Positions 62,739 through 64,000 of a stretch of 64,000 nucleotides of DNA are shown here, in pieces. The position numbers and the translations under genes are program-made. Within the stretch, counting starts at the first letter, position 1. Each line of letters begins with the position of its first letter. Source of the stretch: Thalassobellus sediminis (GTDB lineage Bacteria > Bacteroidota > Bacteroidia > Flavobacteriales > Flavobacteriaceae); assembly GCF_044386045.1 (NCBI RefSeq), contig NZ_JBISCD010000040.1, forward strand, positions 1,798,001-1,862,000, in the 5' to 3' direction. The notes beneath the pieces are model-generated. The model made no database searches. It was not told the origin of the DNA and saw nothing but the letters and a program-made list of their open reading frames with translations.

Positions 62739-63370
62739 AAATCTAACTTCTCTAGTTCTTTATAATTCTTGTTTAGGCGTTTTAATAAGATGCCATAAAT
62801 AAGTTTGTAAAATAACCAAATAATTAGTGTTGCAATAGCTAAGAAAAGTACAGAGATTCCCATGAAAATCATAGTGCCATGTTCGCCAAGTTTTTCTATA
62901 TTTTGAGTCATTTCAGGATCGTTGTGTACGCTAATATATAAACCGATGATTACTGACAGAACTATCATTATTAAGTTATAGAGTACGTAATATTTTATGA
63001 TTTTACGTGTTTTTAGAATACTCTCCATAAGTTTTTTAGCACTATCTGTAATAGATATTGATTTGTACGACTTGTAGAGTAGATATACAAAAAGAAGAAT
63101 AACAGCAAAGCTAAATATGGTAAGGCCATTAAAAACAGCATCGTTTGTGTAAACTTGATCTAATTTTTGTCTGTAACTATCTGATGTGAAATAGGGGATT
63201 GCATTTACTAAAATCCAAAAAACAAATTCGGCAATACTTATGTAAAAAAGCATCTTTACAATAGAAGATGACTTTTTGAGCAACATCGGGTAAATATCAT
63301 TTACCGATAGTTTTTTATGGTCTGAGTTGGATTTATTCCAATTTTTTTTTAATATGTCTAATTCATCCAT
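62735..63370 (-). CDS. Four-helix membrane protein downstream of ECF sigma factor
   Basis: This 211-residue protein starts with a soluble helical region (DELDILKKNWNKSN) and has four membrane helices near residues 38-58, 80-100, 125-147 and 165-190. Similar proteins are often annotated 'beta-carotene 15,15'-monooxygenase' in Flavobacteriia, with no visible basis for that name here. Its place, 4 bp after the sigma gene stop, suggests an anti-sigma or sensor role, but no anti-sigma motif is recognised. Confidence 0.7.
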   Translation of the reverse strand: MDELDILKKNWNKSNSDHKKLSVNDIYPMLLKKSSSIVKMLFYISIAEFVFWILVNAIPYFTSDSYRQKLDQVYTNDAVFNGLTIFSFAVILLFVYLLYKSYKSISITDSAKKLMESILKTRKIIKYYVLYNLIMIVLSVIIGLYISVHNDPEMTQNIEKLGEHGTMIFMGISVLFLAIATLIIWLFYKLIYGILLKRLNKNYKELEKLDL

Positions 63371-63374
63371 AGTG

Positions 63375-63869
63375 TTACGGATTTAGTATGGTTTTAAGTT
63401 TTGTTTTAATCCTGTTCATTTTCACGCGGGCATTTACTTCACTTATCCCCAAAGTTTCACTTATTTCTTTATAGTTTTTGTCTTCTAAATATAAAAACAC
63501 CAAGGCCTTTTCTATATCATTTAATTGATGAACGGCTTTGTATAATACTTTTAATTGTTCCTCTTCTGTGTCGTCATAATCTTCTGCTTTTATTTTAAAA
63601 GCGACCCCTTCAAAATCTTGGGTGTTAATCGTTCTTTTAGATTTTCGGTAAAGTGTAATTGCGGTATTTAAACCTACACGATACATCCAAGTACTAAACT
63701 TTGCATCGCCTCTAAATTTAGGATATGCTTTCCAAAGTTGAATGGTTATTTCTTGAAATAAATCGTTATGCGCATCATAATTATTAGTGTACAAACGACA
63801 AACTTTGTGCACAATATTTTGATGCTTTTCTAGCAATTCTACAAAACTATGTTTTAGTTCTTCTTTCAA
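63375..63869 (-). CDS. ECF RNA polymerase sigma factor
   Basis: This 164-residue sigma factor has region 2 (YDAHNDLFQEITIQLWKAYP, about 31-50; FSTWMYRVGLNTAITLYRK) and region 4 with the helix-turn-helix (YKEISETLGISEVNARVKMN, about 133-152). It heads a three-gene operon with a membrane protein and an S41 protease lipoprotein. That set could be a signalling unit in which membrane cues or proteolysis control sigma activity; this is inferred from gene order only. It is unrelated to the SusC-linked sigma factor at 13411-13959. Confidence 0.93.
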   Translation of the reverse strand: MKEELKHSFVELLEKHQNIVHKVCRLYTNNYDAHNDLFQEITIQLWKAYPKFRGDAKFSTWMYRVGLNTAITLYRKSKRTINTQDFEGVAFKIKAEDYDDTEEEQLKVLYKAVHQLNDIEKALVFLYLEDKNYKEISETLGISEVNARVKMNRIKTKLKTILNP

Positions 63870-64000
63870 GTTGATGGGTTAGTTACTTTATAAGTAGCTT
63901 AAATATTTAAAACGTTACAAATGTGTGAAAAATAATTTTAAAAAGAGTAGGGTAGTGAGCCGTTTTTTATGATTTTACAATTGGGTTTTCTGTTCATTAA
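63870..64000. other. Terminal intergenic sequence
   Basis: The last 131 bp lie upstream of the ECF sigma gene and contain no recognisable gene or exact TAnnTTTG box on either strand. They probably hold the sigma-operon promoter on the minus strand. Confidence 0.4.

Noticed and set aside
1..64000. CRISPR arrays, insertion sequences, prophage, tRNA or rRNA genes
   Set aside because: No spaced direct repeats, transposase or integrase genes, phage structural genes or RNA-gene signatures were seen on either strand.

Overview
The window is AT-rich DNA from a member of the Bacteroidota, almost certainly the family Flavobacteriaceae. The evidence is a SusC/SusD pair with an ECF-sigma/FecR regulator, Bacteroidota-type promoters (TTTG, then TAnnTTTG), sparse Shine-Dalgarno signals, many lipoproteins with loose lipoboxes, a PadR-PspC-GIN envelope module, and short palindromic intergenic repeats typical of this family. 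The genus cannot be told from the sequence. I found no rRNA, tRNA, CRISPR array, prophage or insertion sequence.

Left part (1-13083), sugar and sugar-acid catabolism. The window opens inside a DUF1537 four-carbon-acid-sugar kinase, followed by a racemase-superfamily protein with one catalytic cysteine and a BASS-type carboxylate transporter. Next is a nine-gene operon (3285-13083): DeoR regulator, L-fucose/arabinose-isomerase-like protein, two-subunit transketolase, RbsB-like lipoprotein, DUF2291 protein, RbsA-like ATPase, RbsC-like permease and FGGY kinase. Isomerase + kinase + split transketolase + ribose-type ABC importer is the layout of the non-oxidative D-apiose pathway (apiose to apulose to apulose-4-phosphate to xylulose-5-phosphate + DHAP). 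I propose that function as an inference.

Middle part (13411-38026), a polysaccharide utilization locus. An ECF sigma factor, FecR, a SusC with an N-terminal STN signalling domain, and SusD are followed by an atypical GH28 and a Tat-exported Gfo/Idh protein. After two strong hairpins comes an operon of GH31 (PA14-containing, alpha-xylosidase-like), GH3, GH42, GH29 and a SASA-type acetylesterase. A LacI regulator faces a mannonate pair (SDR oxidoreductase and UxuA) across a shared region holding a 12-bp palindromic operator. The enzymes suit plant cell-wall material: debranching of acetylated, fucosylated xyloglucan-like chains together with pectin. An apiose operon beside a GH28 locus suggests apiose-bearing pectin (apiogalacturonan or rhamnogalacturonan II).

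Right part (38079-64000), mostly housekeeping and envelope genes: GIN-domain proteins with PspC and PadR; DUF4870, DUF4442 and AIM24-like proteins; divergent oxyR/dps; the conserved DUF58-MoxR-DUF4350-DUF4129-SpoIIM cluster with a divergent RDD gene; a cyclophilin lipoprotein facing a Nudix hydrolase; an acyltransferase; recQ, a Gfo/Idh oxidoreductase and topB; rluE; and an ECF sigma/membrane protein/S41 protease operon.
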